From assembly GCF_001542405.1 (NCBI RefSeq), contig NZ_LNCD01000103.1:37732-101731 (forward strand): a stretch of DNA of 64,000 bases, written 5' to 3'. Below the pieces are notes generated by a model. The model ran no database searches and was not told the origin of the DNA. It worked only from the letters and a program-made list of their open reading frames with translations. The first letter of the stretch is position 1. The number at the start of each line of letters is the position of its first letter. The position numbers were made by a program, and so were the translations under genes. This document shows positions 1 through 8,451 of this stretch, one piece after another. This stretch comes from Rhizobium altiplani. Lineage in GTDB: Bacteria; Pseudomonadota; Alphaproteobacteria; Rhizobiales; Rhizobiaceae.

Positions 1-30
1 CATCAACACCGCCGACGGAGGAGACATCAA

Positions 31-1083
31 ATGAAGGCGCAGGTTCTGAACAAGTACGATGACAATCTGACAGGCGATCAGTGGGTGTCCTTGCAAGAGG
101 TTCCCGACCCGCAGATCAAGAAGTCCACCGATGTGATCGTGCGTATAGGAGGCGCTGGCGTATGCCGAACCGACCTTCACATCATCGAGGGTGTTTGGCG
201 GCCGCACATGGATCCCAATGGAGACAACCTGCTGCCCCTCATCATGGGGCATGAAAATGCAGGCTGGGTGGAAGCGATCGGCAAGGAGGTCGAAGGCATC
301 AAGGTGGGCGATCCGGTGATCGTTCACCCCAAAATATCTGGAGGGACCTGCCTTGCGTGCCGACGTGGATTCGACATGCACGGCCCAGGCAAATTCCCGG
401 GTTTGGACTGCAACGGCGGCTACTCCCAGTACCTGTGCACATCGGAGCGCAACATCGTCCCACTGCCGAAAACACTCGCCCCGAAGGACGTTGCCCCGTA
501 CTCTGACGCGGGCTTGACTGCGTATCGAGCAGTCAAGAAGGCCACTCGCCATCTCCTTCCTGGAGAAAAATGTGTCGTTATCGGCGCAGGCGGGCTCGGT
601 CACATCGGCATTCAATGCCTCAAGGCGATGTGCGCAGCCGACGTAATCGTTGTCGACAAGTCGGACGAGTCCCTCGCGCTGGCCGGAAAGATGGGCGCCG
701 ACGAGCTCGTGAAAGCGGATGGAAACGAGGTCGAAGCTGTACTCCAGCTGACGCAGGGTCAGGGTGCCGAAGCGGTGATCGATTTTGTCGGTGAGAGAGG
801 GACCACGACCAAGGGTTTGGCCATGACCCGTCCGATGGGTAGCTACTACGTCGTCGGCTACGGAGAGGACATTCGCGTGCCCACCGTCGATATGGTCATC
901 ACCGAAAAGAACATCATCGGCAATCTCGTCGGAACATGGGCCGAACTGGTGGAGCTCATGGCTCTGGCAGATCGCGGACTCGTGAACCTCACCACGGTCG
1001 AGTACAAGCTCGCCGATGCGAACAAGGCGCTCAAGGATCTGCACAACGGCAAGATCCATGGGCGGGCCGTTCTCATTCCTTGA
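31..1083 (+). CDS. Zinc-dependent alcohol dehydrogenase (MDR family)
   Basis: A 350-residue medium-chain dehydrogenase that should oxidise an alcohol with NAD(P). C45, H74 and E75 (GHEN) fit the catalytic zinc site, and the Rossmann motif GAGGLGHIG is near residue 187. In the structural-zinc lobe only C107 and C110 remain; the other two expected cysteines read as glycine (about G104 and G118), so that zinc is probably absent. The ATG follows a strong GGAGGAG. Alcohol dehydrogenases usually accompany propane/acetone monooxygenase clusters, so it may oxidise the 2-propanol or similar alcohol made by the hydroxylase encoded 3 kb downstream. Its operon could begin before the window. Confidence 0.88.
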   Translation: MKAQVLNKYDDNLTGDQWVSLQEVPDPQIKKSTDVIVRIGGAGVCRTDLHIIEGVWRPHMDPNGDNLLPLIMGHENAGWVEAIGKEVEGIKVGDPVIVHPKISGGTCLACRRGFDMHGPGKFPGLDCNGGYSQYLCTSERNIVPLPKTLAPKDVAPYSDAGLTAYRAVKKATRHLLPGEKCVVIGAGGLGHIGIQCLKAMCAADVIVVDKSDESLALAGKMGADELVKADGNEVEAVLQLTQGQGAEAVIDFVGERGTTTKGLAMTRPMGSYYVVGYGEDIRVPTVDMVITEKNIIGNLVGTWAELVELMALADRGLVNLTTVEYKLADANKALKDLHNGKIHGRAVLIP

Positions 1084-1176
1084 ACGCGGTCGGCAATTAA
1101 CCTCATCGAGCGTTCTCTGGCCATTCGCTGGCCGGAGAACGGGATCGAAGCACGAAGGCAAGGTGAGGACAATGAA

Positions 1177-1485
1177 ATGATGTGCAGGATTCTCACACGT
1201 CGCGAACATGATCGCTTCCTCAAAGTCACCCGCTCAATTCGGATTGCGGGACATTCCACGAGCATCCGGCTCGAAGCTGCCTTCTGGGAGACGCTCGATG
1301 ACATGGCCACAGTCGAGGGTGTCCCGAGAGCAAGGTTGATCGAGCAACTGCATTACGAGGCGGTTGAGCGCCATGGCGTGGCGACCAGTCTTGCGTCGAT
1401 GCTTCGGACAGTCTGTCTTCTCTATCAGCAGGAGAAGATCAGAGCTGCCCCGTCAACGGCCGAGGCAGGTCTGATTCGGAACTGA
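1177..1485 (+). CDS. Ribbon-helix-helix domain protein
   Basis: A 102-residue protein with the pattern of the RHH_4 family: a basic beta strand (SIRIAGHSTSIRLE, about residues 21-34) followed by two helices (FWETLDDMA and RARLIEQL). Such proteins are small DNA-binding or accessory proteins, many of unknown target. An RBS-like AAGGTGAGG precedes the closely spaced ATGs at 1172 and 1177; the latter is in frame. It follows the alcohol dehydrogenase by 93 bp on the same strand and could be co-transcribed. The role is inferred from fold only. Confidence 0.7.
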   Translation: MMCRILTRREHDRFLKVTRSIRIAGHSTSIRLEAAFWETLDDMATVEGVPRARLIEQLHYEAVERHGVATSLASMLRTVCLLYQQEKIRAAPSTAEAGLIRN

Positions 1486-1527
1486 GGCACCCCAACTTTC
1501 GCTAACCTCTGTCCCGTTTGACGGGCG

Positions 1528-1716
1528 TTATTGCATTGAGAGGGAAGCCTCGCCAGCGGCTCCAGCCTTTCCTTCGGCGATCCAGCGCGCGCCAAGAACC
1601 AGTGCTCCCATGGCAAAGTCCTTGCCGTAGGCTTTGACCATCTCCTGCGAAAGGAGCGATATCCTTTCGAAGAATTCGTCCTTTGCCTTTTGCTCCTCGG
1701 AAAGTGTATCCTGCAT
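1528..1716 (-). CDS. Small hypothetical protein (62 aa)
   Basis: A 62-residue acidic helical protein that I do not recognise. The start is supported by GGGAGG about 7 bases upstream of ATG. It is the last gene of a minus-strand set (149 aa, coiled coil, WD40, this one) that points away from the monooxygenase operon; only 24 bp separate it from the WD40 gene, so co-transcription is likely. No membrane segment or signal peptide is visible. Longer reading frames over the same interval lack the ribosome binding site. Confidence 0.6.
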   Translation of the reverse strand: MQDTLSEEQKAKDEFFERISLLSQEMVKAYGKDFAMGALVLGARWIAEGKAGAAGEASLSMQ

Positions 1717-1740
1717 TGGTGTCCTCCCTTTTCTGTTTGA

Positions 1741-2859
1741 TCACTTGAACATCTGAGCTGGGAAGCTGACGATGGCGACGTTGCCAAGCGCATCTCCCAG
1801 ACCAAGGTGCTGTCCATCATTCGTCCACTGCAGTGACGTCACGGGGCCACCGACTGAACGGACGACGAGCTCATCAGGGGCGCCCAGTGAGCAGATTACG
1901 ACCTGACCATTGCCGTAGCCAGCGGCGACAAGACGACCTGTCGGCTGAACCGCCACCGCTTCGACTAACGCCATTCCCGTTCGACCTGTTGTAAGAGCAC
2001 CCCGGGAGTGGTCTTGGAACGGCGGGCTCCCCATCGACCATGCCGCGACACGAAATGCTCCGGAGGCAACGAAAGCCTGTTCCAGCGCGCACCAACGCAC
2101 GTCGGCAACCCGGCCCGGGAAGTCACCAAGAAATACGTGCTGCCCGGCCTCAACGTCCACCAAGAGTAACCCTGCGCCGTCTACGCCCAGCGCGAGCCAT
2201 CTTCCTTCAGCGTCCCACGTCAACGACAATGGCTCCCCTCCCAGCGGAACCTGCAGGGTCGGCTCCAATCCGTTCCGGCAGCGATACAACGCGAGGTAAT
2301 CACCGGAAGCAGCGGCAACCATGGTACCGTCGCTCGAAAATCCAACGCACGTTGGATTTCCTCCAGCCGGGTGTTCCGCCTCGAACTTCTCGGCGAGGTT
2401 CCCCTCAGGATGAATGGTCAACCTACCGTCGGATGTGAAGGCCAGTGCGCCCGTGGCACGACACAGGTCGAAGGTGGCAAGCCTTGCACCAGACGACAGC
2501 ACAGTCCCAACGGTCTCGCCCGATCGGCTAACATGGGCGACCCCGCCTTCTCCTGCGACAAGGAAGCCGCCGCCAGTGAAGGCGTAAACGGAATTTGCTC
2601 CGTTTATTCGCGTTCTGATCAATGGGGCTGGCTTACCCTGCCGGGGCATGATGGCCGCTCTGCCATCGTCCGTCGAAATACGCGCTTCGGGCGGCTCATT
2701 GTCAGCCATCCTCGCAAACACGACAGTTCCGTCGTCGCAAACGCCCGCCAGCAGACTGTTGTCATCGTTGAAACAGACGCGTCGGACCGCAGATTGTAGC
2801 TTCCAGTTTCGAGCAAGTAGATCGAACAGGGTCAATGGGGGGGTGGACTGCTGGTTCAT
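1741..2859 (-). CDS. WD40-repeat beta-propeller protein
   Basis: A 372-residue protein with repeated WD40-like blades, for example VCFNDDNSLLAGVCDDGTV, VGFSSDGTMVAAASGDYLAL and LQWTNDGQHLGLGDALGNV. These form protein-interaction platforms rather than enzymes. There is no signal peptide, so it should be cytoplasmic. It sits 3 bp downstream of the coiled-coil gene and 24 bp upstream of the 62-aa gene, in an operon divergent from the di-iron monooxygenase. A scaffold or assembly role for the monooxygenase is an inference from position alone. Confidence 0.75.
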   Translation of the reverse strand: MNQQSTPPLTLFDLLARNWKLQSAVRRVCFNDDNSLLAGVCDDGTVVFARMADNEPPEARISTDDGRAAIMPRQGKPAPLIRTRINGANSVYAFTGGGFLVAGEGGVAHVSRSGETVGTVLSSGARLATFDLCRATGALAFTSDGRLTIHPEGNLAEKFEAEHPAGGNPTCVGFSSDGTMVAAASGDYLALYRCRNGLEPTLQVPLGGEPLSLTWDAEGRWLALGVDGAGLLLVDVEAGQHVFLGDFPGRVADVRWCALEQAFVASGAFRVAAWSMGSPPFQDHSRGALTTGRTGMALVEAVAVQPTGRLVAAGYGNGQVVICSLGAPDELVVRSVGGPVTSLQWTNDGQHLGLGDALGNVAIVSFPAQMFK

Positions 2860-2862
2860 TTA

Positions 2863-3180
2863 TCATCCTCCCTTGGTTTTCGCGATCAGAAGGTCGATGT
2901 CCTTCACTGCCGCTTCAGCCGCTTCAATGGCTGCGTTGGTTTCGGTCTGCTCGGACCTGATTGCCGATGCCTGCTCCTCGGATTCTCTCAAAGCCGAAAC
3001 GAGCTTCTCGTCGGCGGGGTCATCTGCCAAGGCAAGCTCAAGCCGCATGATCTCCATCTCAACCCCCGACGCCTGTTGGATCAGCTTGTGTGCCGTTGCC
3101 GTGAGGGACGAAATACGCCCGACCATTTCTAGTCTGCGCCGTAGCGGTTCCTGATTGGACTGGTCTTTAAAGGCCCTCAT
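2863..3180 (-). CDS. Small coiled-coil protein
   Basis: A 105-residue protein, nearly all predicted helix, with heptad-like stretches rich in Ala, Glu and Leu (about residues 20-100). I do not recognise its family. I chose the ATG at 3180 because it overlaps the stop of the preceding gene (ATGA) and has GGAGG upstream; an in-frame upstream start would run through that gene. The overlap implies translational coupling with the 149-aa protein. A partner for the WD40 protein encoded next is plausible but unproven. Confidence 0.65.
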   Translation of the reverse strand: MRAFKDQSNQEPLRRRLEMVGRISSLTATAHKLIQQASGVEMEIMRLELALADDPADEKLVSALRESEEQASAIRSEQTETNAAIEAAEAAVKDIDLLIAKTKGG

Positions 3181-3626
3181 TGTGCTGTGCCTCCTGGCGC
3201 TCTCCAGGTTTCGAGAGCAGCGGGAAAGTCGGGTAGCTGCTTTCTGAACTGCTGCTTGGCCATGTCGATATGACTGCGGAGCTGGTCCCATACGTCGACG
3301 CGGATCATGGGATCATTCGTCAGGCGCTCAACTTCCTCGACACGCAATTGCTTTGAAAGCGAGACGCCGGAAAACACGAAATCGCGAAGTAGAATGGCAT
3401 GCCTTTCCGCGAATGCGTGGATCATGGGATGCGTCTCGGGGGTGATCTCGGCGAGTGAAAGTTCTTCCAAGATGAACCGCTGGAAATGACCCTGCATCAG
3501 GTTCTGGCTCTCACCTAGAAAGCGCATCACAAACACCAGATCGCGCGACATCAGCGCCACCAGATTGTCAGCGACATCATTCGCCGCCGTCGGTAGTGAT
3601 CCGTGATTTTCGCTCTCGTCGGCCAT
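3177..3626 (-). CDS. Hypothetical protein (149 aa), first gene of the divergent operon
   Basis: A 149-residue, mostly helical, acidic protein of unknown family. The ATG at 3626 has a GAGG-type site; reading further upstream would pass into AT-rich promoter DNA, so the longer version is unlikely. It is divergent from mimA with about 470 bp between the starts, and is followed with an ATGA overlap by the coiled-coil gene. The helical pattern with repeated phenylalanines (FVMRFLGESQN, HFQRFILEEL) is loosely phasin-like, but I cannot assign it. Confidence 0.6.
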   Translation of the reverse strand: MADESENHGSLPTAANDVADNLVALMSRDLVFVMRFLGESQNLMQGHFQRFILEELSLAEITPETHPMIHAFAERHAILLRDFVFSGVSLSKQLRVEEVERLTNDPMIRVDVWDQLRSHIDMAKQQFRKQLPDFPAALETWRAPGGTAQ

Positions 3627-3684
3627 TGATGCCTCGACTGTCACAACGCGACGACCATAGATCAACACCGCAAAGAAGTCGATC

Positions 3685-3702
3685 ATTTTATTTATATAAA
3701 AT
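3685..3702. promoter_or_regulatory. AT-rich dyad in the divergent promoter region
   Basis: Arms ATTTTAT and ATAAAAT flank a 4-bp centre. The element is in the most AT-rich stretch of the mimA/149-aa intergenic region, about 60 bp upstream of the minus-strand start. It could be an IHF-type bending site, commonly needed between an enhancer and a sigma-54 promoter, or part of the minus-strand promoter. Confidence 0.35.
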
Positions 3703-3751
3703 AATGCGTTACCTGATTTTCCTACGAAGTTAAATAAAGTTACATTTGTCA

Positions 3752-3765
3752 ATTACACCTGTAAT
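3752..3765. promoter_or_regulatory. Palindrome ATTACACCTGTAAT, candidate activator site
   Basis: A perfect inverted repeat (ATTACA-CC-TGTAAT) about 70 bp upstream of the -24 element of the sigma-54 promoter. Additional TTACA half-sites lie at 3740-3744 and 3772-3776. This is the distance expected for an upstream activating sequence bound by the sigma-54 activator encoded at 14449-16494. Binding is inferred. Confidence 0.5.
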
Positions 3766-3829
3766 ATTCCTTTACACTCCGTTGAGCGACCAACCCTGGG
3801 AACCCCCTAAAAGGCGGTCTTTTTGAGTT

Positions 3830-3845
3830 TGGCACGGGCCTTGCA
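3830..3845 (+). promoter_or_regulatory. Sigma-54 (-24/-12) promoter of the monooxygenase operon
   Basis: TGGCACGGGCCTTGCA matches the RpoN consensus (TGGCAC-N5-TTGCA) at every conserved base, with correct GG/GC spacing. Transcription should begin near 3857, leaving a leader of about 235 nt before mimA. An AcoR-type sigma-54 activator gene in the same cluster supports the call. Confidence 0.9.
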
Positions 3846-4025
3846 ACTCCATTTCCCATAACCGCTCAAAGCGATCACAAAAGAACGAAGGAAGTGGGGA
3901 ACAGCATCGTGTTCCGGTCGAGGAGGCCGGATGTTCCCATAAGACCTTTGCCTCAACCGACTGAACTGCCGACTCCTGGAGCGCGGACGCGCATCCCTTT
4001 GTCGTGCCGTTCCAACTCTCGCTCT

Positions 4026-4042
4026 CGGCGCAGCTCGCGCCG
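4026..4042 (+). other. Leader hairpin upstream of mimA
   Basis: CGGCGC and GCGCCG arms with a 5-nt loop lie in the long 5' leader between the sigma-54 promoter and mimA. No T-run follows, so this is not a classical terminator. It could affect mRNA stability or translation. Confidence 0.35.
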
Positions 4043-4092
4043 TTTCCTGCCGGGCCTAAGAGCTCGGCGCAACAAAGTGGAGGCAGAGGACG

Positions 4093-5760
4093 ATGTCGTC
4101 TTTGACGCTTAATAAGATTACCTCGCAACGAGGCATTTCTGTCGGCGAGGCAACGAAAAGGATTTCCGACCTCGGTTGGAACCCGACCTACGTTCAGGAA
4201 GCGATGACCTTCCCGACCGACTACAAGATCACCAAGGCTCCCCGTGATCCGATGAAGCAGGTCCTCCGGTCCTACTTCCCGATGCAAGAAGAAAAAGACA
4301 ACCGCGTATACGGGGCGCTCGACGCAGCACTTCGCGGCGACATGTTCCGCAACGTTGAGCCACGCTGGGTCGAGTGGATGAAGCTCTTCCTCGCGATCAT
4401 TCCCTTCCCGGAAATTTCCGCCGCACGTTCGATGGCCATGGTCGCTCGTATCGCGCCCGGAGAAGATCTCCGTACTGGGTTCACGATGCAGATGGTCGAC
4501 GAGTTCCGCCATTCGACCATTCAGATGAACCTGAAGAAATGGTACATGGAAAACTACATCGATCCTGCGGGCTTCGACATCACCGAGGAAGCCTTCGGCA
4601 AGTGCTACGCCACGACGATCGGCCGCCAGTTCGGCGAAGGCTTCATCACTGGTGACGTGATGACTTCAGCCTGCCTCTATCTGACGGTAGTGGCCGAAAC
4701 GGCTTTCACGAACACCCTCTTCGTAGCAATGCCCTCGGAAGCCGCGCGCAACGGCGACTATGCCCTGCCAACCGTCTTCCTGTCCGTCCAGTCCGACGAA
4801 AGTCGACATATTGGCAACGGCCATTCGCTTCTGATGGCAGCACTCAAGGAGCCGGAGAACCACCTCCTGCTTGAGCGGGACCTGCGCTATGCGTTCTGGC
4901 AGAACCACGCGATCGTCGACGCGGCGATCGGAACATTCATCGAGTACGGCACCACCAACCGCGACAAGAACAAGGAATCTTACGCGGAGATGTGGCACCG
5001 CTGGATCTTCGAGGACTACTACCGCACGTACATGCTGCCGCTCGAAAAATACGGCATCAAGGTCCATCACGACGACGTGCACGAAGCCTGGAACCGCATC
5101 ACCAAGAAGCACTACGTCCACAAGGTCGCCCAGTTCTTCGCCGTCGGCTGGCCAGTAAACTTCTGGCGCATCGAGGCTCAACGAGAAGCTGACTTCGACT
5201 GGTTCGAGAATAAGTACCCGGGCTGGTACGCACAGTTCGGCGAGTTCTGGAAGTGGTACGACAAACTCAGCCGACCAGGCGAGACGATCATCACCTTCAA
5301 CGAGGATGTCGGCTATGTCTACCCGCATCGCTGCTGGAGCTGCCTCGTCCCCTGCTTGATCCGCGAGGACATTGTGGTGGACGAGATCGACGGCAAGCTT
5401 CACACCTTCGCCCACGAGCTCGACCGTTGGACCGCAGTTGAGGCATTCGCTGACGAATACCAGGGGCGCCCGACGCCTGCCATGGGCCGCTTCAGCGGGA
5501 AGCGCGAGTGGGAGACGCTCTACCACGGTTGGGATCTGGCCGACGCCGTCAAGGACCTGAACTTCGTTCGCTCCGACGGCAAGACGCTCGTCCCGCAGCC
5601 GCATCTGCGCTTTGACGCAAAGGACATGTGGACACTCGACGACATCCGCGGCCACACGCTGCAGTCGCCACTGACACTGTTGCGCGAAATGTCCTCCGCA
5701 GATCGCGAAGCACACCTTTCGGACTACCGCGCGGGCTTCACCATCAACCCCTGCCATTAG
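4093..5760 (+). CDS. mimA: Di-iron monooxygenase hydroxylase large (alpha) subunit
   Basis: A 555-residue bacterial multicomponent monooxygenase alpha subunit. The six iron ligands can be placed by spacing against methane monooxygenase: E107, E137, H140 (DEFRH), E202 (AETAFTN), E236 and H239 (DESRH). The sequence style matches the propane/acetone/phenol (MimA/PrmA) branch rather than methane or toluene enzymes. It should bind the small subunit and use O2 and reductase electrons to hydroxylate a small alkane, ketone or phenol; substrate cannot be fixed from sequence. First gene of a sigma-54-driven operon with reductase, small subunit, coupling protein, amidohydrolase, DUF59 protein and GroEL. 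Confidence 0.93.
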   Translation: MSSLTLNKITSQRGISVGEATKRISDLGWNPTYVQEAMTFPTDYKITKAPRDPMKQVLRSYFPMQEEKDNRVYGALDAALRGDMFRNVEPRWVEWMKLFLAIIPFPEISAARSMAMVARIAPGEDLRTGFTMQMVDEFRHSTIQMNLKKWYMENYIDPAGFDITEEAFGKCYATTIGRQFGEGFITGDVMTSACLYLTVVAETAFTNTLFVAMPSEAARNGDYALPTVFLSVQSDESRHIGNGHSLLMAALKEPENHLLLERDLRYAFWQNHAIVDAAIGTFIEYGTTNRDKNKESYAEMWHRWIFEDYYRTYMLPLEKYGIKVHHDDVHEAWNRITKKHYVHKVAQFFAVGWPVNFWRIEAQREADFDWFENKYPGWYAQFGEFWKWYDKLSRPGETIITFNEDVGYVYPHRCWSCLVPCLIREDIVVDEIDGKLHTFAHELDRWTAVEAFADEYQGRPTPAMGRFSGKREWETLYHGWDLADAVKDLNFVRSDGKTLVPQPHLRFDAKDMWTLDDIRGHTLQSPLTLLREMSSADREAHLSDYRAGFTINPCH

Positions 5761-5772
5761 GCTTTAGCCGCG

Positions 5773-5794
5773 GGAGGCCGAGCATCCGGCCTCC
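5773..5794 (+). other. Intercistronic hairpin mimA-mimB
   Basis: Arms GGAGGCCG and CGGCCTCC around a 6-nt loop lie 13 bp after the mimA stop. The following sequence has only a short T-run, so it is likelier an mRNA-stabilising or attenuating hairpin than a terminator, and may raise hydroxylase over reductase expression. Confidence 0.5.
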
Positions 5795-5854
5795 TCATTT
5801 CGGGAAGACGCCGCTGCCTTCGGGGAGTCGGCAGAAGTTTGGAGGACTATCGAA

Positions 5855-6937
5855 ATGGCTGACGCTCAGAAAGTGCATGCCATGGCGCATAAGGTGAGGC
5901 TGGAGCCTGTCGGCGTCGAATTCGAGGTGGAGGACGGCGAAACAGTTCTCAATGCCGCGTTCCGCCAGGGAATCGCCCTGCCTCACGGGTGCAAGGAAGG
6001 ACAATGTTCTGCCTGCAAATGTGTGTTGCTCGACGGCGAAGTCGACATGCTCAAGTATTCAACCTTCGCCCTCAATGACATGGAGAAGGATACAGGCCAC
6101 ATATTGCTGTGTCGCTCCATCGCCTATTCCGACATGGAAGTGGAGCTTCTCAACTACGACGAGGAAGTATTGTCGAAATCGATCGCCGTGAAGTCCTACA
6201 GCGGGCGGATCACGGGCTTCGAGAAGCTCACCCACGATATCAGAGGCATTGAGATCGAACTCGGATCCCCGATGAAGTTCTGGGCGGGGCAATATGTCGA
6301 CATCACGGTCACCACGGAAAAAGGGGAGACGATTACACGCTCGTTCTCCATGGCAAATTCGCCGAGCGAAACCCAAAAACTCTCTTTCATCATCAAAAAG
6401 TATCCTGAGGGAAAATTCTCCGGCGAACTCGACTCTGGAGGAATCCGGGTCGGTGCCGAAGTCACCGTTGTCGGACCTTACGGCACCTGCTTCCGACGAG
6501 AAGGCCGAGGAGGCCCCCTAGTCCTGGTGGGCGCGGGTTCAGGTATGTCTCCGGTTTGGTCGATCCTCAACGACCACTTGCTGAGCGTCGAGTCGCGCCC
6601 TGTCTACTTCTTCTATGGGGCTAGAACCGCCGATGATCTCTTCCATCTCGATCGCATCGCCGAACTCGTTGCCCGCCACCCGGAGGTGACATTCATCCCG
6701 GTGCTGTCGCATGCGGGTGAAGACAGCGACTGGTCTGGAGAGCGCGGGTTCGTCCACGAGGCGGTCGACTCCAAGCTGAAGGAGCTAGGCATCGACGGCC
6801 AGGGTGACGTCTATGCGTGCGGCCCTCCACCGATGATCGATGCGCTGCAGCCGGTTCTGTTCATGAACGGCTTCGAGAGCGAACGCATCTTCTTCGACAA
6901 ATTCACGACTTCGTCCGGAGGAGCTCCGGGACACTAG
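5855..6937 (+). CDS. mimB: Monooxygenase NADH reductase component
   Basis: A 360-residue reductase with an N-terminal plant-type [2Fe-2S] domain (C46, C51, C54, C86), a flavin domain (RSFSMANSP near residue 165) and an NAD domain (GAGSGMSP, ACGPPPM). It passes electrons from NADH through FAD and the iron-sulfur cluster to the hydroxylase di-iron site. TTTGGAGGA precedes the ATG. A second in-frame ATG nine codons later is possible. Its position between the two hydroxylase subunits fits the mim/prm gene order. Confidence 0.93.
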   Translation: MADAQKVHAMAHKVRLEPVGVEFEVEDGETVLNAAFRQGIALPHGCKEGQCSACKCVLLDGEVDMLKYSTFALNDMEKDTGHILLCRSIAYSDMEVELLNYDEEVLSKSIAVKSYSGRITGFEKLTHDIRGIEIELGSPMKFWAGQYVDITVTTEKGETITRSFSMANSPSETQKLSFIIKKYPEGKFSGELDSGGIRVGAEVTVVGPYGTCFRREGRGGPLVLVGAGSGMSPVWSILNDHLLSVESRPVYFFYGARTADDLFHLDRIAELVARHPEVTFIPVLSHAGEDSDWSGERGFVHEAVDSKLKELGIDGQGDVYACGPPPMIDALQPVLFMNGFESERIFFDKFTTSSGGAPGH

Positions 6938-6989
6938 AGCTGGACGAAGACCGGACAGCACCATCCATCGAAACAAGGGAGTGAGAACT

Positions 6990-8048
6990 ATGCCTGCAAT
7001 TTCGAGTTCAGTCGGATCAGGAGCAGCAGGAGCGGCAATATTCGCGGATTCCGACAGCCGCAGATACCGCTACTTCGAACCCAAGGGTCAACGCGCGACC
7101 CATTATGAGGATGTCACCGTCGACGTCCAACCGGATCCGGAGCGATACCTGATCCAGAACTGGATCATTTCCTTCGCGAACGGCCAAGGCGCCTACGTCA
7201 AGGACAACACCGTCATCAAGAGCTCCAACTGGCACGCGTTCCGCGCACCTGACCAGGAATGGGAGAGGACGCACTACCAGCGCCAGTCGAAGATCGAGAC
7301 GATGGTGCAGAGCGTAATCACGAACGCTCGGCGGGCTGGCGCGCCAGCGACTTTCGACAAGGCCTGGGTCAAGATCCTGCAGGCTCATCTTGGCGCCTGG
7401 AAGCATGTGGAGTTCGGCCTGGGCACGTCCCTGATGCAGGCCCAGCGATACGGCTACACCCAGATGATCAACAATGCGACGCTGACCAACTCGTCGTACA
7501 AACTCCGCCTGGCCCAGGACATAACGCTCTACCTTGCCGAAATTGGCATGGACATTCAGGGCTGGGACGACGAGCTCGGCAAGAAGACCTGGCTTGAAGA
7601 CCCGATCTGGCAGCCGACCCGCCGGGCCGTAGAGACCATCATGGGCACGGAGGACTATCTCGAGCAGTATTTCGCGATCAACCTCGTGTTCGAGCCTCTG
7701 GTCGGCGAACTCTTCCGGTCCGGTTTCCTGATGCAGGCCGCGGCAGCCAACCACGACTTCATCACGCCGCCAGTCGTTTCGGCCGCCGAGGCCGACTACG
7801 AGCGAAATCTCGCGAACACCATCGACCTTGTCTACCTGCTCGCCAACGACAACATCCACGGCGACGCCAACAGGAAGGTCTTCCAGTCCTGGATTTCGAA
7901 GCACGGAGCGCTCGCTGACAAGGCGGCGGCGGGGCTGCAGCCAATCTGGTCGATGCCCCACTCCAAACCGATATCGTTCGCCGACGTCCAGGCCAAGTCG
8001 CAGGAACGCATCGGTACCATTCTCAGCGAACTCGATCTCAAGCGCTAG
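6990..8048 (+). CDS. mimC: Di-iron monooxygenase hydroxylase small (beta) subunit
   Basis: A 352-residue ferritin-like beta subunit without the metal ligand pairs, as usual for this subunit. Motifs such as NWIISFANGQGAYVKDNT and LFRSGFLMQAAAANHDF resemble PrmC/MimC/DmpL-type proteins. The ATG at 6990 has AAGGGAG at suitable distance; an in-frame GTG three codons earlier is less likely. It forms the (alpha-beta)2 core with the product of the gene at 4093. Confidence 0.9.
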   Translation: MPAISSSVGSGAAGAAIFADSDSRRYRYFEPKGQRATHYEDVTVDVQPDPERYLIQNWIISFANGQGAYVKDNTVIKSSNWHAFRAPDQEWERTHYQRQSKIETMVQSVITNARRAGAPATFDKAWVKILQAHLGAWKHVEFGLGTSLMQAQRYGYTQMINNATLTNSSYKLRLAQDITLYLAEIGMDIQGWDDELGKKTWLEDPIWQPTRRAVETIMGTEDYLEQYFAINLVFEPLVGELFRSGFLMQAAAANHDFITPPVVSAAEADYERNLANTIDLVYLLANDNIHGDANRKVFQSWISKHGALADKAAAGLQPIWSMPHSKPISFADVQAKSQERIGTILSELDLKR

Positions 8049-8065
8049 GCCAAGGAGGCTCACAT

Positions 8066-8434
8066 ATGTCAAGCGTTGCACGCGATACGTCGCACGACAA
8101 CATCTTCAAGTCGATGAAGGACATCACCTTCGAGCAGACGATCTCCCACCAGTGTGGTGTCACCATGAATGACTCAGTCGAGGCGCGAGCTATCGCCGAG
8201 TTCATGAGCAAGAAGCCAGGGGTGATCGTTACCTATCAGCCCGCGATGATCCGGATCGATGGCAACGGGAAGCTGATCTTCAAAATGGACGAGATCAGCG
8301 AATACCTCGGGCGCGAGATGACGGCCGAGATCTTCGAGGTGAATACCTCCACCCACTACGGCCGCATGGTTCGCATCGATGACAACGAGGTGATCCTGTT
8401 CGGCAACATGGATGAGGTCTTCGACTACATCTGA
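8066..8434 (+). CDS. mimD: Monooxygenase coupling/effector protein
   Basis: A 122-residue protein of the MmoB/DmpM family, a cofactor-less regulator that docks on the hydroxylase and tunes O2 activation and electron transfer. The core SVEARAIAEFMSKKPGVIV followed by ITYQPAMIRIDGNGKL-type strands is typical. AAGGAGG precedes the ATG, 17 bp after mimC. A strong hairpin follows the stop, marking the end of the structural monooxygenase genes. Confidence 0.9.
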   Translation: MSSVARDTSHDNIFKSMKDITFEQTISHQCGVTMNDSVEARAIAEFMSKKPGVIVTYQPAMIRIDGNGKLIFKMDEISEYLGREMTAEIFEVNTSTHYGRMVRIDDNEVILFGNMDEVFDYI

Positions 8435-8451
8435 GGCCGGACCGATTTCGG

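Noticed and set aside
3772..4512. Open frame on the minus strand across the sigma-54 promoter and the start of mimA
   Set aside because: It covers the promoter and a conserved coding region and shows no family features.
4666..5757. Long open frame antisense to mimA (363 codons), and similar ones opposite 6990-8048, 8512-9534 and 18085-19248
   Set aside because: They mirror strongly conserved genes, have no ribosome binding site or recognisable domains, and arise from GC-rich codon use.
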